Notes: a model not told the origin generated them from the sequence alone. A stretch of 64,000 bases of DNA from Chitinophaga sp. sic0106 (GCF_019219075.1 NZ_JAHUWJ010000001.1:601646-665645), one strand, 5' to 3'. Positions 1 to 8,703 are shown, numbered from the stretch's first letter. Translations and numbers: made by a program.

Positions 1-2308
1 CGGCATTCGTAAAGGAAATGTGCTGAGTGAAGGTGTTAAACAGAATGTAATCGGTGTTGTACATAAGTACTATGCGGATAAAGGCTTTGGTAATGCTACC
101 ATCCGCGTGGATCAGCGTATCGACAGCGGCTCCGTAAACAGTGCCATTATCGTTTTCACCATCGATAAAGGAAATAAAACCCGCATCAATAACATCAACA
201 TCGTTGATAACTACAATATTGCGGATAACAAGCTGAAAAAGCGCATGAAGGGTACCAAGGAAATGACCCACATTACCTTGCACCCCGACAGAGAAGTACT
301 CTACAAGGATTCCATCCCGCAGCCGGATAACTTCTGGCAAACTTATGGCTTCCTGCAGCCTACCAGGGCACTGGACCAGCTGGACCCGTACTTCCGCTTT
401 AAACTTTTTAGCTCTGCCAAATTCAACGAAGGCAAATACATTGAAGATAAAGGTAAGCTGATCGCTTACTACAATAAGAATGGTTACAGGGATGCGTTAC
501 TGGTAAAGGACACGACCTATAAATCTGCCAGCAAAAACCTGAATATTGATATCCAGGTTTCTGAAGGTAAAAAGTACTACTTCGGGGATATTACCTGGAA
601 AGGGAATGTAAGGTATAACGACTCTACCCTGACCAAAATCCTCGGTATCAAAAAAGGAGATATCTACAACCTGGAACTGCTGGAAAAGCGCCTGGGTAAA
701 CAAATGTCGCAGGAAGGTGGTGATATCACCAGCTACTACATGGACTATGGTTACCTGTTCTTCCAGATTGATCCGGTTGAAACAGCGATCCATGGCGATA
801 CCATCGATTATGAAATCAGATTGCGCGAAGGGCCGCAGGCTACTATTAAGGAAGTACGTATCGCGGGTAACGAAAAAACCAACGAACACGTAATTCGCCG
901 TGAGCTGCGTACCATTCCGGGGGAGAAGTTCTCCCGCCAGGATCTGATCCGTTCTAACCGTGAGATTGCCAACCTGGGTTTCTTCAACCCTGAAAAAATT
1001 GGTATGAACCCGGTACCAAACGTACAGGATGGTACAGTGGATATTGATTATACGGTAGAAGAGAAAGCAAACGACCAGCTGGAGCTTTCCGCGGGCTGGG
1101 GTGGTTATATCGGTCTGACCGGTACCCTCGGTGTTACCTTCAACAACTTCTCCCTGAGAAACATCTTCAGGAAAGAAACCTGGGACCCGTTACCAAGTGG
1201 TGATGGCCAGAAACTTTCTATCCGTGTTTCTTCCAACGGTAAGGCATATCGTTCGTACAACTTCTCTTTCACTGAGCCATGGCTGGGTGGTAAGAAAAGG
1301 AATATGCTGAGTGTGAGCTTCTATAGCAGCTATCAGAACCCGTATGCTTACAACGATTACTACAAACAACTGTATAACGATACCACTACCTCGCCAAATG
1401 GTAGCTTCCGTGTACTGGGTGCCTCTGTGGCGCTGGGTAAGCAGTTGAAATGGCCGGATGACTATTTCTCCCTGCAATATTCCCTGAACTATCAGCAGTA
1501 TCGGTTGAAGAACTATAACTACTTCGGTATTCCGGGTTTTGCAACAGGTAATGCGAATAACATCAACCTGAAACTGCAGTTTGCACGTTCTTCCGTGGAT
1601 CAGCAGATCTTCCCGCGCAGTGGTTCCAACTTTATGCTGAGTGCGCAGTTTACGCCGCCGTATTCCTTACTGCACCCTGATAAAGACTACAAGGCAGAGC
1701 CAATTGCGGAGCAGTTCAAACTTATCGAGTATCAGAAGTATCGTTTCAACGCCGAGTGGTACGTGCCTTTGAGCAAGCCAATGGGTAGTGATAATAAAAC
1801 GTTCGTGTTGAAAGTGGCTGCCAAATTCGGTTATATTGGCCGTTACAATAACAGAACTACCTTATCACCATTTGGCCGCTTCGAGCTGGGGGGCGATGGT
1901 TTGAGTAACTTTGCGATCTACGACCGTGATATCATTTCCCAGAGAGGTTATCCGGTGTATTATACCTCCAATCCGAATATCAATCCTGAAAGCGGTCAGC
2001 CGGTGGGTTACGAAGGTTTCACTGTATTCAACAAGTACGTGATGGAGCTGCGTTATCCTTTCAGTCTGAACCCAAGTTCAACCATCTTTGGTCTGGCTTT
2101 CGTGGAAGCTGCAAACGGCTATCGTGATATCCAGGATTACAATCCATTCAGGCTGCGTCGCTCTGCTGGTCTGGGTATGCGCTTCTACCTGCCTATGTTT
2201 GGCTTACTTGGATTTGACTATGGTATAGGATTTGACAGGATACAGCCTGGTCAGGGTCTGAAGAACGCGGCTAAGTTTACCTTTATGCTCGGTTTCGAAC
2301 CCGAATAA
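1..2308 (+). CDS. bamA: BamA/Omp85 outer-membrane assembly factor, 5' end missing
   Basis: Central subunit of the BAM machine, which folds and inserts beta-barrel proteins into the outer membrane. The reading frame is open to the window edge, so the gene starts upstream; the GTG at 20 is only an internal codon. The visible 760-odd residues hold POTRA repeats in roughly the first 345 (the last around the segment IKEVRIAGNEKTNEHVIRRE), followed by a 16-strand-type barrel with the conserved loop motif QRGYP near residue 640, equivalent to the VRGF/Y motif of Omp85 proteins. Two OmpH/Skp chaperone genes follow directly, the standard Bacteroidota arrangement, which supports BamA over TamA or another Omp85 paralogue. 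Family assignment is secure; the N-terminus and signal peptide lie outside the window. Confidence 0.95.
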   Translation, partial: GIRKGNVLSEGVKQNVIGVVHKYYADKGFGNATIRVDQRIDSGSVNSAIIVFTIDKGNKTRINNINIVDNYNIADNKLKKRMKGTKEMTHITLHPDREVLYKDSIPQPDNFWQTYGFLQPTRALDQLDPYFRFKLFSSAKFNEGKYIEDKGKLIAYYNKNGYRDALLVKDTTYKSASKNLNIDIQVSEGKKYYFGDITWKGNVRYNDSTLTKILGIKKGDIYNLELLEKRLGKQMSQEGGDITSYYMDYGYLFFQIDPVETAIHGDTIDYEIRLREGPQATIKEVRIAGNEKTNEHVIRRELRTIPGEKFSRQDLIRSNREIANLGFFNPEKIGMNPVPNVQDGTVDIDYTVEEKANDQLELSAGWGGYIGLTGTLGVTFNNFSLRNIFRKETWDPLPSGDGQKLSIRVSSNGKAYRSYNFSFTEPWLGGKKRNMLSVSFYSSYQNPYAYNDYYKQLYNDTTTSPNGSFRVLGASVALGKQLKWPDDYFSLQYSLNYQQYRLKNYNYFGIPGFATGNANNINLKLQFARSSVDQQIFPRSGSNFMLSAQFTPPYSLLHPDKDYKAEPIAEQFKLIEYQKYRFNAEWYVPLSKPMGSDNKTFVLKVAAKFGYIGRYNNRTTLSPFGRFELGGDGLSNFAIYDRDIISQRGYPVYYTSNPNINPESGQPVGYEGFTVFNKYVMELRYPFSLNPSSTIFGLAFVEAANGYRDIQDYNPFRLRRSAGLGMRFYLPMFGLLGFDYGIGFDRIQPGQGLKNAAKFTFMLGFEPE

Positions 2309-2377
2309 TGAGAAAATAAATTATATATTGCATGAATTAAACCGGCTAGCCGGGATGCAGTTTAAATCCTATGTAGC

Positions 2378-2893
2378 ATGAAGAAAATATTTATTACAAT
2401 GGCCTTTATACTGGCCGCAGCGTGGGGAGCAAGTGCACAGCGCTATTGTGTGATAGATACAAAATATATACTTGAAAGTATTCCTGAGTATAAGGAATCG
2501 CAGACAAAACTGGATGCTGTTGCAGAGCAATGGCAGAAAGAAATTGATGCCAAGTTTCAGGAGGTAGATAAGATGTATAAGTCTTATCAGGCGGAGCAGG
2601 TAATGCTCACCGAAGAGTTAAAGCAGAAGAGAGAGGCCGAAATAGTAGCGAAGGAGAAAGATGCCAAAGACCTGCAGAAGAAACGTTTCGGTTATGAGGG
2701 CGATTTGTTTAAGAAGAGAGAGGAGTTAGTAAAGCCTATTCAGGACAGAATATATAATGCCGTGCAGAAACTGGCAGCTGGTAGAATGTTTGATTTCGTA
2801 CTGGACAAGTCAGGCGGCGCAACCGTTATATTTTACGATCCTAAACTGGATAAAAGTGACGAGATTCTCAAATCCCTCGGCGTAAAGAAATAA
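2378..2893 (+). CDS. OmpH/Skp-family periplasmic chaperone (first copy)
   Basis: Predicted periplasmic holdase that shields unfolded outer-membrane proteins on their way to BamA. It has 171 residues, starting with a clear Sec signal peptide (MKKIFITMAFILAAAWG, cleavage after ASAQ). The mature part opens with the family strand YCVIDTKYILESIPEY, then a long charged Lys/Glu-rich helical region (about residues 45-120), which forms the tentacle coiled coil, then a C-terminal return to the body (FDFVLDKSGGATVIFYDP). It lies 69 bases after bamA and 58 bases before a second OmpH gene, so the three are probably co-transcribed. The two copies are clearly divergent paralogues rather than a recent duplication. 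Confidence 0.92.
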   Translation: MKKIFITMAFILAAAWGASAQRYCVIDTKYILESIPEYKESQTKLDAVAEQWQKEIDAKFQEVDKMYKSYQAEQVMLTEELKQKREAEIVAKEKDAKDLQKKRFGYEGDLFKKREELVKPIQDRIYNAVQKLAAGRMFDFVLDKSGGATVIFYDPKLDKSDEILKSLGVKK

Positions 2894-2951
2894 AGCTGGC
2901 ACCTATTTTTTAACTATAAGTATTTAAATTTTTTTAAACACAGACAACATC

Positions 2952-3461
2952 ATGAAGAAGTTCGTTATTATTGCTTTTGTGGCAGTATCCGGTTTGTTCA
3001 GCGTAAATGCAATGGCACAGGCTAAAATAGCGCATATCAATGCTCAGGCACTGGTAACTGCAATGCCTGAAACTGCAAAAGCAGAAACTGATTTGCAAAC
3101 ATTTGCTAAATCGCTCGAAGGAGACGGTAAAGCGATGTATGATGAATATCAGAAGAAACTCGCAGAATTCAATGAGAAAGCAGCAAGCATGACTGATAAT
3201 ATGAAAGAGATCAAAGCTAAAGATCTGCAGGATATCCAGAAACGTATCCAGGACTACAGCGAAGCTTCTCAGAACAAAATTCAGGAAAAACAGGCTCAGC
3301 TGCTGAAACCAATCTACGATAAAGCCCGCAAAGCTATCGAAGATGTAGCTAAAGAAAAAGGTTACGGTTATGTGATCGATAACAGCAACGGTATGCTGCT
3401 GGTTTCTCCTGCAGGTGACGATATCCTCGTTCCTGTAAAGACTAAACTGGGTATCAAATAA
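2952..3461 (+). CDS. OmpH/Skp-family periplasmic chaperone (second copy)
   Basis: A 169-residue OmpH/Skp protein with signal peptide (MKKFVIIAFVAVSGLF, cleavage near AMAQA), the family N-terminal strand AKIAHINAQALVTAMPE, a Lys/Glu/Gln-rich coiled-coil segment (about residues 40-120) and the closing strand YGYVIDNSNGMLLVSP. It presumably works beside the preceding copy as a trimeric periplasmic chaperone feeding BamA. A strong terminator at 3483-3511 ends the unit. The antisense frame over this gene is long but has no protein-like character. Confidence 0.92.
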   Translation: MKKFVIIAFVAVSGLFSVNAMAQAKIAHINAQALVTAMPETAKAETDLQTFAKSLEGDGKAMYDEYQKKLAEFNEKAASMTDNMKEIKAKDLQDIQKRIQDYSEASQNKIQEKQAQLLKPIYDKARKAIEDVAKEKGYGYVIDNSNGMLLVSPAGDDILVPVKTKLGIK

Positions 3462-3482
3462 TTGATAATCAATATATTGAAG

Positions 3483-3516
3483 ATGGAATGTGGTCTGATT
3501 CCACATTCCATTTTTA
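3483..3516 (+). terminator. Intrinsic terminator after the bamA-ompH-ompH unit
   Basis: Perfect 11-bp stem (ATGGAATGTGG at 3483-3493, complement at 3501-3511) with a 7-base loop and a T-rich tail. It sits 20 bases after the stop of the second ompH and just upstream of the rpmH promoter. Confidence 0.85.
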
Positions 3517-3530
3517 TTTTCCGGCAATAA

Positions 3531-3563
3531 TTTTCGCATTTCAAAAAAAATCTGCTACCTTTG
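3531..3563 (+). promoter_or_regulatory. Probable promoter of rpmH-rnpA
   Basis: TACCTTTG at 3556-3563 matches the Bacteroidota -7 consensus TAnnTTTG exactly. A TTTTCG at 3531-3536, about 20 bases upstream, is a weak fit to the -33 TTTG element. Placed between the terminator and the rpmH start with a roughly 65-base leader. Confidence 0.6.
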
Positions 3564-3634
3564 CCTTCCGTTTTAAAAAACAGTTTCCCTTAACGGGAGT
3601 TTTAGTATAGTACAGGTAAAAACAATTAAAAGAA

Positions 3635-3790
3635 ATGAAACGTACTTTTCAACCGCATAACAGACGCAGAAAGAGCGTTCACGGCTTCAGAAAGAGAATG
3701 GAAACTGCTAATGGCCGTAAGGTACTGGCTTCCCGTAGAGCAAAAGGTCGTAAGAAGCTGACTGTTTCTGACGAGCGTAAGCTGAAATAA
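3635..3790 (+). CDS. rpmH: 50S ribosomal protein L34
   Basis: A 51-residue, very basic protein beginning [18 protein letters not shown] and ending in a Lys/Arg-rich tail, the full length and sequence pattern of bacterial L34. L34 packs against 23S rRNA in the large subunit. It is followed by rnpA and yidD, the conserved rpmH-rnpA-yidD order. Start ATG at 3635, stop TAA at 3788-3790. Confidence 0.97.
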   Translation: MKRTFQPHNRRRKSVHGFRKRMETANGRKVLASRRAKGRKKLTVSDERKLK

Positions 3791-3813
3791 TTAGTAGCTA
3801 AATACTATTTGCC

Positions 3814-4233
3814 ATAAAAACTTATTCTTTTAAAAAGGAAGAAAGGTTAAAAAGCAGAAAACTTATTGAAACGCTTTTTCGGGAAGGAAAAGCGTTTTCT
3901 GTTTTTCCGTACAGGGTGGTTTATATGCCGGTAGATGAACTGCCTGTAAATAAATACCCTGTACAGGTAGGCTTTAGCGCCTCTACACGCCGGTTCCCAC
4001 ATGCTACCGACAGAAACCGGGTCAAACGACTGACCCGTGAAGCCTGGCGCCTGGAAAAGCACCAGCTCTATGACCAGCTGTCCGCACAGTCGCGCAAACT
4101 GGCGGTGTTCCTGATCTACACCGACAAAAATATCCAGCCCTTTTCTACCGTTCAGAGCAAAATTTCGGTAATTTTAAGGAAACTGGCAGCCACCGGAGAA
4201 CCTCCTGTTCCCACCGCTGCCTCCCATTCCTAA
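3814..4233 (+). CDS. rnpA: Ribonuclease P protein component, apparent AUA start
   Basis: Protein cofactor of RNase P, which binds the catalytic RNA and the 5' leader of precursor tRNAs. The frame encodes the conserved N-terminal FKKEERLKSRKLIETLF segment and the RNR-type signature (ATDRNRVKRLTREAWR), followed by an alpha/beta RnpA body; about 139 residues, a normal length. No ATG, GTG or TTG occurs in frame upstream of the GTG at 3916, and starting there would delete the conserved first helix and basic residues. The best candidate is ATA at 3814 (giving M-KTYSFKKEERL); ATA at 3802 is the alternative, and a stop lies at 3799. The gene begins 23 bases after rpmH. Identity is near certain; the start is inferred. 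Confidence 0.88.
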   Translation: MKTYSFKKEERLKSRKLIETLFREGKAFSVFPYRVVYMPVDELPVNKYPVQVGFSASTRRFPHATDRNRVKRLTREAWRLEKHQLYDQLSAQSRKLAVFLIYTDKNIQPFSTVQSKISVILRKLAATGEPPVPTAASHS

Positions 4234-4252
4234 TTATTGATAAAAGTAGTTT

Positions 4253-4483
4253 ATGAACCGTGTTGTGCGTTGGTTGGGTTATCCTTTTATATTCCTCATT
4301 AAACTTTATCAGTGGCTGATCTCCCCGTGGCTGGGAGCCAAATGCCGCTATACCCCTTCCTGTTCCCATTACGGACTCGAAGCCTTTAAAAAATATGGCC
4401 TCTTCAAAGGAGGCTATCTCACCATAAAGCGTATCTTGTCATGCCACCCCTGGGGCGGCCACGGTTATGACCCAGTGCCATAA
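4253..4483 (+). CDS. yidD: Membrane protein insertion efficiency factor YidD
   Basis: A 76-residue YidD/DUF37 protein that assists YidC-dependent insertion at the inner membrane. It shows an amphipathic N-terminal helix ([19 protein letters not shown]) and the Cys signature [14 protein letters not shown] with the closing [13 protein letters not shown] motif, all typical. It begins 19 bases after rnpA and is probably co-transcribed with rpmH and rnpA. Confidence 0.95.
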   Translation: MNRVVRWLGYPFIFLIKLYQWLISPWLGAKCRYTPSCSHYGLEAFKKYGLFKGGYLTIKRILSCHPWGGHGYDPVP

Positions 4484-4522
4484 CCCGCCATCGACTATTT
4501 GTTCAACTATCGCAACCTTCTT

Positions 4523-6199
4523 ATGGGTAACTTCCTTACCAGAAAAAAGAAACTCATCTGCGGCATCCTGGTGCTGCTGATCACCGCTACCGGTATATTC
4601 GCCTTTGACGAAAACAATAAATACTTCCTGATCGTCAAAAACCTGGATATTTTCGCCGCTTTCTACCGCGAGCTGGATACTTACTACGTAGATGATCTGC
4701 CGCCGGAAAAGACTATCCAAAAGGGGATTGAGGCTATATTGGATGAAACGGATCCATATACCGACTTTATCGCCGAAGAAAACCTCGATGAGCTTAAATA
4801 CATGGCCACCGGCAAATATGGTGGCGTAGGGGCTTCCATCAACACTAATGGCGACTGGACCAGCATTACCGACGTATATCCCGGCAGCCCTATGGATAAA
4901 GCCAACGTAAAGCCCGGTGATATCATCGAATCAATGGACGGCAAATCCATGAAAAACATCCCGCAGGACAGTATCAGCAAGCTCCTGAAAGGGAACCCGG
5001 GTACTACCCTCGATATCGTATTCCGCCACCCGCTGACCAATGCTACCACCACCAAAAAGATAGCACGACAGGAAATTAATGTGAAACCGGTATCCTACTC
5101 AGGATTTGTGAAAAACGATATTGGATACATCAAAATGACCCAGTTCACCGAAAACTCCGGTGACATGGTGCGTAAAGCCTTTGAACAACTTAAACGTACT
5201 AACCCGAACATTAAAGGCGTGATCCTGGACCTGCGCGGTAATCCCGGCGGCCTCCTCGATGAAGCAGTGACCGTTGCCAATACTTTCGTTGATAAAAATA
5301 AACTGATCGTAAGTACACGTGGGAAAGTGAAAAACTGGGACCGTACCTATGAAACAAGTGGTGCTCCTGCTGATGTACATGTTCCATTAGCAATCCTTAC
5401 CAGTCGCACTTCCGCATCCGCTTCCGAAATTGTGGCAGGCTCCATGCAGGACCTGGATCGCGGCATCGTTGTAGGTCAGCGCTCTTATGGTAAAGGACTC
5501 GTACAAACCACCCGCAGTTTGCCCTATAACACCAAACTGAAAGTAACGACGGCAAAATATTATACGCCCAGTGGTCGCTGCATCCAGGCTATCGACTACT
5601 CCCACCGTGGAGAAGATGGCAGTGTGGACTATGTAGCCGACTCCATGCGGAAATCGTTTAAAACCATCAGCGGCCGAACCGTGAAAGATGGTGGCGGAAT
5701 AGAGCCGGACGCAAAAGTAGATCCTACCTACCTGAGCCCGGTAGCTATATCGCTGTTGCGTAAACAGTTCATTTTCGACTATGGTACACAGTATTACTAC
5801 AACCATCCGAAAATTGCTGCTGCTACTGCGTTTAGCTTTACTGACGCTGATTTCGACGATTTTGAACGTTTCCTGGAGAACAAGGACTATAGCTATAAAA
5901 CACGTAGTGAAGATGCCCTGGAATCTTTCAAAACCACTGCCCAAAAAGAAAAATATTATGATGCAGTGTCCAAAGACCTGGAGTTGCTGGAGCAAAAGCT
6001 GAAGCACGACAAAAAACAGGACCTGTTGAAAAATAAGGAAGAGATCAAACGCCTCCTCGAAGAGGAGATCGTAAACCGGTATTACATGATGGAAGGCCGC
6101 ATTGCTAAAAGCCTCCAGTCAGACAATGAAGTGAACAGAGCCATCGCATTACTGGTGGATCAGCCGGCATATAAGAAATTGCTGGCGCCGGCAAAATAA
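4523..6199 (+). CDS. S41-family C-terminal processing peptidase (CtpA/Prc type)
   Basis: Envelope serine protease that recognises hydrophobic C-termini through a PDZ domain. It has 558 residues: an N-terminal membrane/signal segment (LICGILVLLITATGIFAF, about 9-26), a PDZ domain (about 95-170, including GGVGASI and KPGDIIESMDG), then the S41 core with ILDLRGNPGGLLDEAV, the catalytic serine segment SASASEIVAGS (about 297-305) and the general-base lysine in YGKGLVQ (Lys near 324). A charged helical C-terminal extension follows. ATG at 4523 was chosen over the in-frame TTG at 4499 because it places the hydrophobic segment at the usual distance. It follows yidD by 39 bases; a terminator lies downstream. 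Confidence 0.93.
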   Translation: MGNFLTRKKKLICGILVLLITATGIFAFDENNKYFLIVKNLDIFAAFYRELDTYYVDDLPPEKTIQKGIEAILDETDPYTDFIAEENLDELKYMATGKYGGVGASINTNGDWTSITDVYPGSPMDKANVKPGDIIESMDGKSMKNIPQDSISKLLKGNPGTTLDIVFRHPLTNATTTKKIARQEINVKPVSYSGFVKNDIGYIKMTQFTENSGDMVRKAFEQLKRTNPNIKGVILDLRGNPGGLLDEAVTVANTFVDKNKLIVSTRGKVKNWDRTYETSGAPADVHVPLAILTSRTSASASEIVAGSMQDLDRGIVVGQRSYGKGLVQTTRSLPYNTKLKVTTAKYYTPSGRCIQAIDYSHRGEDGSVDYVADSMRKSFKTISGRTVKDGGGIEPDAKVDPTYLSPVAISLLRKQFIFDYGTQYYYNHPKIAAATAFSFTDADFDDFERFLENKDYSYKTRSEDALESFKTTAQKEKYYDAVSKDLELLEQKLKHDKKQDLLKNKEEIKRLLEEEIVNRYYMMEGRIAKSLQSDNEVNRAIALLVDQPAYKKLLAPAK

Positions 6200-6217
6200 G
6201 TTGGCAGATATTTTTTT

Positions 6218-6264
6218 GGGAAGGAATCTACCGGGCCTGGGTCCGGTTGATTCCTTCCCTTTTT
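6218..6264 (+). terminator. Intrinsic terminator after the S41 peptidase
   Basis: Perfect 11-bp stem GGGAAGGAATC (6218-6228) with its complement at 6249-6259, an internal CCGG-containing loop that can extend the stem, and five Ts. It sits about 20 bases after the peptidase stop. Confidence 0.8.
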
Positions 6265-6300
6265 GCTGCTGGCTGAAGGCCGGCAGCCTCGGTTATCCCC

Positions 6301-6339
6301 GCGGTTTTTGCATCTGCCGCAGGCGGATGAAAAAACCGC
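6301..6339. repeat. Second, imperfect 18-bp inverted repeat
   Basis: Two 18-base arms (6301-6318 and 6322-6339) around a 3-base loop pair almost completely, with only wobble or single mismatches. One arm contains GCGGTTTTT and the other AAAAAACCGC, so it could terminate transcription from either direction. It lies between the S41 terminator and the promoter of the following oxidoreductase. Confidence 0.55.
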
Positions 6340-6429
6340 CTATGTAAAACTTCTCCCTATACTTTGCAAGTATTGGCAATTGTCCCTATCTTAAGCTATC
6401 ATCATTTTCAACAAGCTAAAAGGGTACTC

Positions 6430-7812
6430 ATGCCAGTCAATTCCAACGAAAACTCCCGCAGGAATTTTATCAGCAAATTTGCCAAAGGGGTAGTAGGCGC
6501 ATCACTGCTCCCCAACATCATTACGGCGGCTGATAGAAAGCGGAACATCGAATCACTATCACGACTAAACGAAAGGTACAGTGCCAATGATCAGATCCAG
6601 ATTGCACTCATTGGTGCCGGCGGTATGGGCACAGCAGATGCCAACACTGCCATTACTGTACCGGGCGTTAAGCTGATTGCAGCCTGCGACCTGTACGATG
6701 GCCGACTGGCCGATGCCAAAAAGAAATGGGGTAATGACATCTTCACTACCCGCAATTACAATGAAATACTGGATCGTAAAGACATCGATGCCGTTATCAT
6801 TGCTACGCCTGACTTCTGGCATAAAGAGATATCTGTGGCTGCCATGAACAAAGGAAAGTCTGTTTACTGCGAAAAGCCAATGGTACACGATATCACAGAA
6901 GGTCCGGCAGTAGTAGATGCGCAAAAGCGTAACAACGTGGTATACCAGGTGGGTAGCCAGGGTATGAGCTCCCTGGGTAATGAAAAAGCCAGGCAGCTGC
7001 TGGCAGAAGGTGCTATTGGTAAGCTCAATTACGCAGAGGGTTTCTGGGCACGCATGTCGCCAACAGGCGCATGGCAATACCCGATTCCTGCAGATGCCTC
7101 TACCAAAACGGTGGACTGGGAAGCCTACCTGAAAAACGCACCTAAGCGCGATTTCGACCCGCTACGTTTCTTCCGCTGGCGTAACTACCGTGACTATGGT
7201 ACCGGCGTATCCGGCGACCTGTTCGTGCACCTGTTTTCAAGCCTGCATTTCGTAACCGGCTCCATAGGGCCCGACAAAGTAATGGCTACCGGTGGGCTGC
7301 GTTACTGGAAAGATGGAAGGGAAGTACCAGATATCATGCTGGGTATGTTCGACTATCCTGAAACTGCTATTCATCCTGCGTTTAACCTGTCGCTCCGCGT
7401 GAACTTCGTGGACGGTACCGGTGGTACCAACTACCTCAGAATGGTGGGTAGCGAAGGCTCTATGACGGTGGAGTGGGATAAGGTGACGCTTTATAAAAAC
7501 CGCAACGAAGCGGATAACAATGATCCGCTGACCGCTGCTAAGAACAATGTTAATACCGGAAAATCGTATGTGTATGACCGTAAGTCCATGCTGCCACCGG
7601 AGAAGCTGGTGTATGAAGCAGAGCAGGGCTACAAAGGGGCGCACTTCGATCACTTCTATAATCTGTTCAATGCGATGCGTAACAAAGGTAAGGTAGCAGA
7701 AGATCCATTATTTGGCTTCCGCGCTGCAGCGCCTGCATTGCTGTGTAACGACAGCTATTTCAATAACAAGATCATCAAATGGGACCCAAACAACCTTAAA
7801 GTAGTGAGCTAA
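6430..7812 (+). CDS. Tat-exported Gfo/Idh/MocA-family oxidoreductase
   Basis: NAD(P)-dependent sugar oxidoreductase of about 461 residues. The N-terminus carries a twin-arginine export signal (SRRNFISKFAKGVVGASLLP), implying a periplasmic folded enzyme with bound cofactor. The Rossmann motif is IALIGAGGMG (about 56-65), and the family signature EKPMVHDITEGP follows at about 154. ATG at 6430 was chosen over the upstream TTG at 6364 because it places the RR motif about ten residues in. The next gene, 13 bases downstream, is a DUF1080 lipoprotein, so the two probably act together on glycosides: such oxidoreductases can oxidise C3 of a sugar to a 3-keto intermediate. The substrate cannot be read from the sequence. 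Confidence 0.88.
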   Translation: MPVNSNENSRRNFISKFAKGVVGASLLPNIITAADRKRNIESLSRLNERYSANDQIQIALIGAGGMGTADANTAITVPGVKLIAACDLYDGRLADAKKKWGNDIFTTRNYNEILDRKDIDAVIIATPDFWHKEISVAAMNKGKSVYCEKPMVHDITEGPAVVDAQKRNNVVYQVGSQGMSSLGNEKARQLLAEGAIGKLNYAEGFWARMSPTGAWQYPIPADASTKTVDWEAYLKNAPKRDFDPLRFFRWRNYRDYGTGVSGDLFVHLFSSLHFVTGSIGPDKVMATGGLRYWKDGREVPDIMLGMFDYPETAIHPAFNLSLRVNFVDGTGGTNYLRMVGSEGSMTVEWDKVTLYKNRNEADNNDPLTAAKNNVNTGKSYVYDRKSMLPPEKLVYEAEQGYKGAHFDHFYNLFNAMRNKGKVAEDPLFGFRAAAPALLCNDSYFNNKIIKWDPNNLKVVS

Positions 7813-7825
7813 AAAATTAAATAGT

Positions 7826-8623
7826 ATGAACATGAAAAAATTTATTGTACCCGTATTATCAGCCGTGGTGTTAACTGCTGCTTCCTGCGGGGGAGCCAAC
7901 AATAGCTCCAGCGCTGATTCCGTGAAGGTGGAAAAAACCGATACCGCCGCAGTCGCTGCGGTAACAGCATCTGCAACCGATAACGTGCTCACCGATGCTG
8001 AGAAGGCAGAAGGATGGCAGCTGTTATTTAACGGTACCAGCAAAGATGGCTGGCATGGCTACAAAGGAAAAACTACCGAAACCTGGCTGGTGGAAAATGG
8101 TATTCTGCATTGCGTAGGCAGCGACACCGATAAAAGCGATAAGCGTGCGGACCTCACCAGTGATAAAGCGTTTGAAAACTTTGAACTGGATGCCGACTGG
8201 AAGCTGGCGGCCAAAGGTAATTCTGGTATCTTGTACCTGGTTACAGAAGAATTTGATGCACCTTATTTGAGTGGTCCGGAATACCAGATCATCGATGATA
8301 ATAACTTCCCGGAAAAGCTGGAGGACTGGCAGAAAACAGGTGCTAACTACGCTATGAACCCTCCGTTGGTAGCGGCTTCTAACCCAATCGGGGAGTGGAA
8401 CCATACTAAAATCACCGTTAATAAAGGCCATGTGGAACATTGGCTGAACGGGCAGAAAACGGCGGAATATACCATCAACAGTCCTGAGTGGAAGAGGAGC
8501 AAGGAGACCGGTAAATGGAAAGATGCAGCCGGATACGGCAAGGCTTCCAAGGGGATGATTGCGCTACAGGATCATGGCAGCGAAATCTGGTTTAAGAACG
8601 TGAAAATTAAAGAATTGAAGTAG
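7826..8623 (+). CDS. DUF1080 (3-keto-disaccharide hydrolase-like) lipoprotein
   Basis: A 265-residue lipoprotein: signal MNMKKFIVPVLSAVVLTAASC with lipobox LTAASC, a Ser/Thr/Ala-rich linker to about residue 50, then one DUF1080 domain recognised by GWQLLFNGTSKDGWHGYKG, SGILYLV and the closing HGSEIWFKNVKIKEL. Members of this concanavalin-like fold include hydrolases of 3-keto-glycosides. It shares an operon with the preceding Gfo/Idh/MocA oxidoreductase, fitting an oxidise-then-hydrolyse route in the periplasm. Family call is firm; the substrate is inference. Confidence 0.88.
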   Translation: MNMKKFIVPVLSAVVLTAASCGGANNSSSADSVKVEKTDTAAVAAVTASATDNVLTDAEKAEGWQLLFNGTSKDGWHGYKGKTTETWLVENGILHCVGSDTDKSDKRADLTSDKAFENFELDADWKLAAKGNSGILYLVTEEFDAPYLSGPEYQIIDDNNFPEKLEDWQKTGANYAMNPPLVAASNPIGEWNHTKITVNKGHVEHWLNGQKTAEYTINSPEWKRSKETGKWKDAAGYGKASKGMIALQDHGSEIWFKNVKIKELK

Positions 8624-8668
8624 GGGATACTGCCAGGTGCAGTTTACATCTCCCTAAAACAAAATAAA

Positions 8669-8703
8669 AAACCTCCCTGATAGATACCAGGGAGGTTTTT
8701 TTA
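8669..8703. terminator. Bidirectional terminator between DUF1080 and sod genes
   Basis: Hairpin AACCTCCCT (8670-8678) with AGGGAGGTT (8689-8697), flanked by A-tracts on the left and T-tracts on the right. It can end both convergent transcripts. Confidence 0.85.

Noticed and set aside
2934..3539. Long minus-strand frame over the second ompH gene (201 codons)
   Set aside because: Antisense shadow: Cys/Phe-rich, no recognisable domain, and the plus-strand OmpH is certain.
5387..6007. Minus-strand frame of 206 codons inside the S41 peptidase gene
   Set aside because: Antisense of a conserved protease; composition and lack of domains speak against coding.
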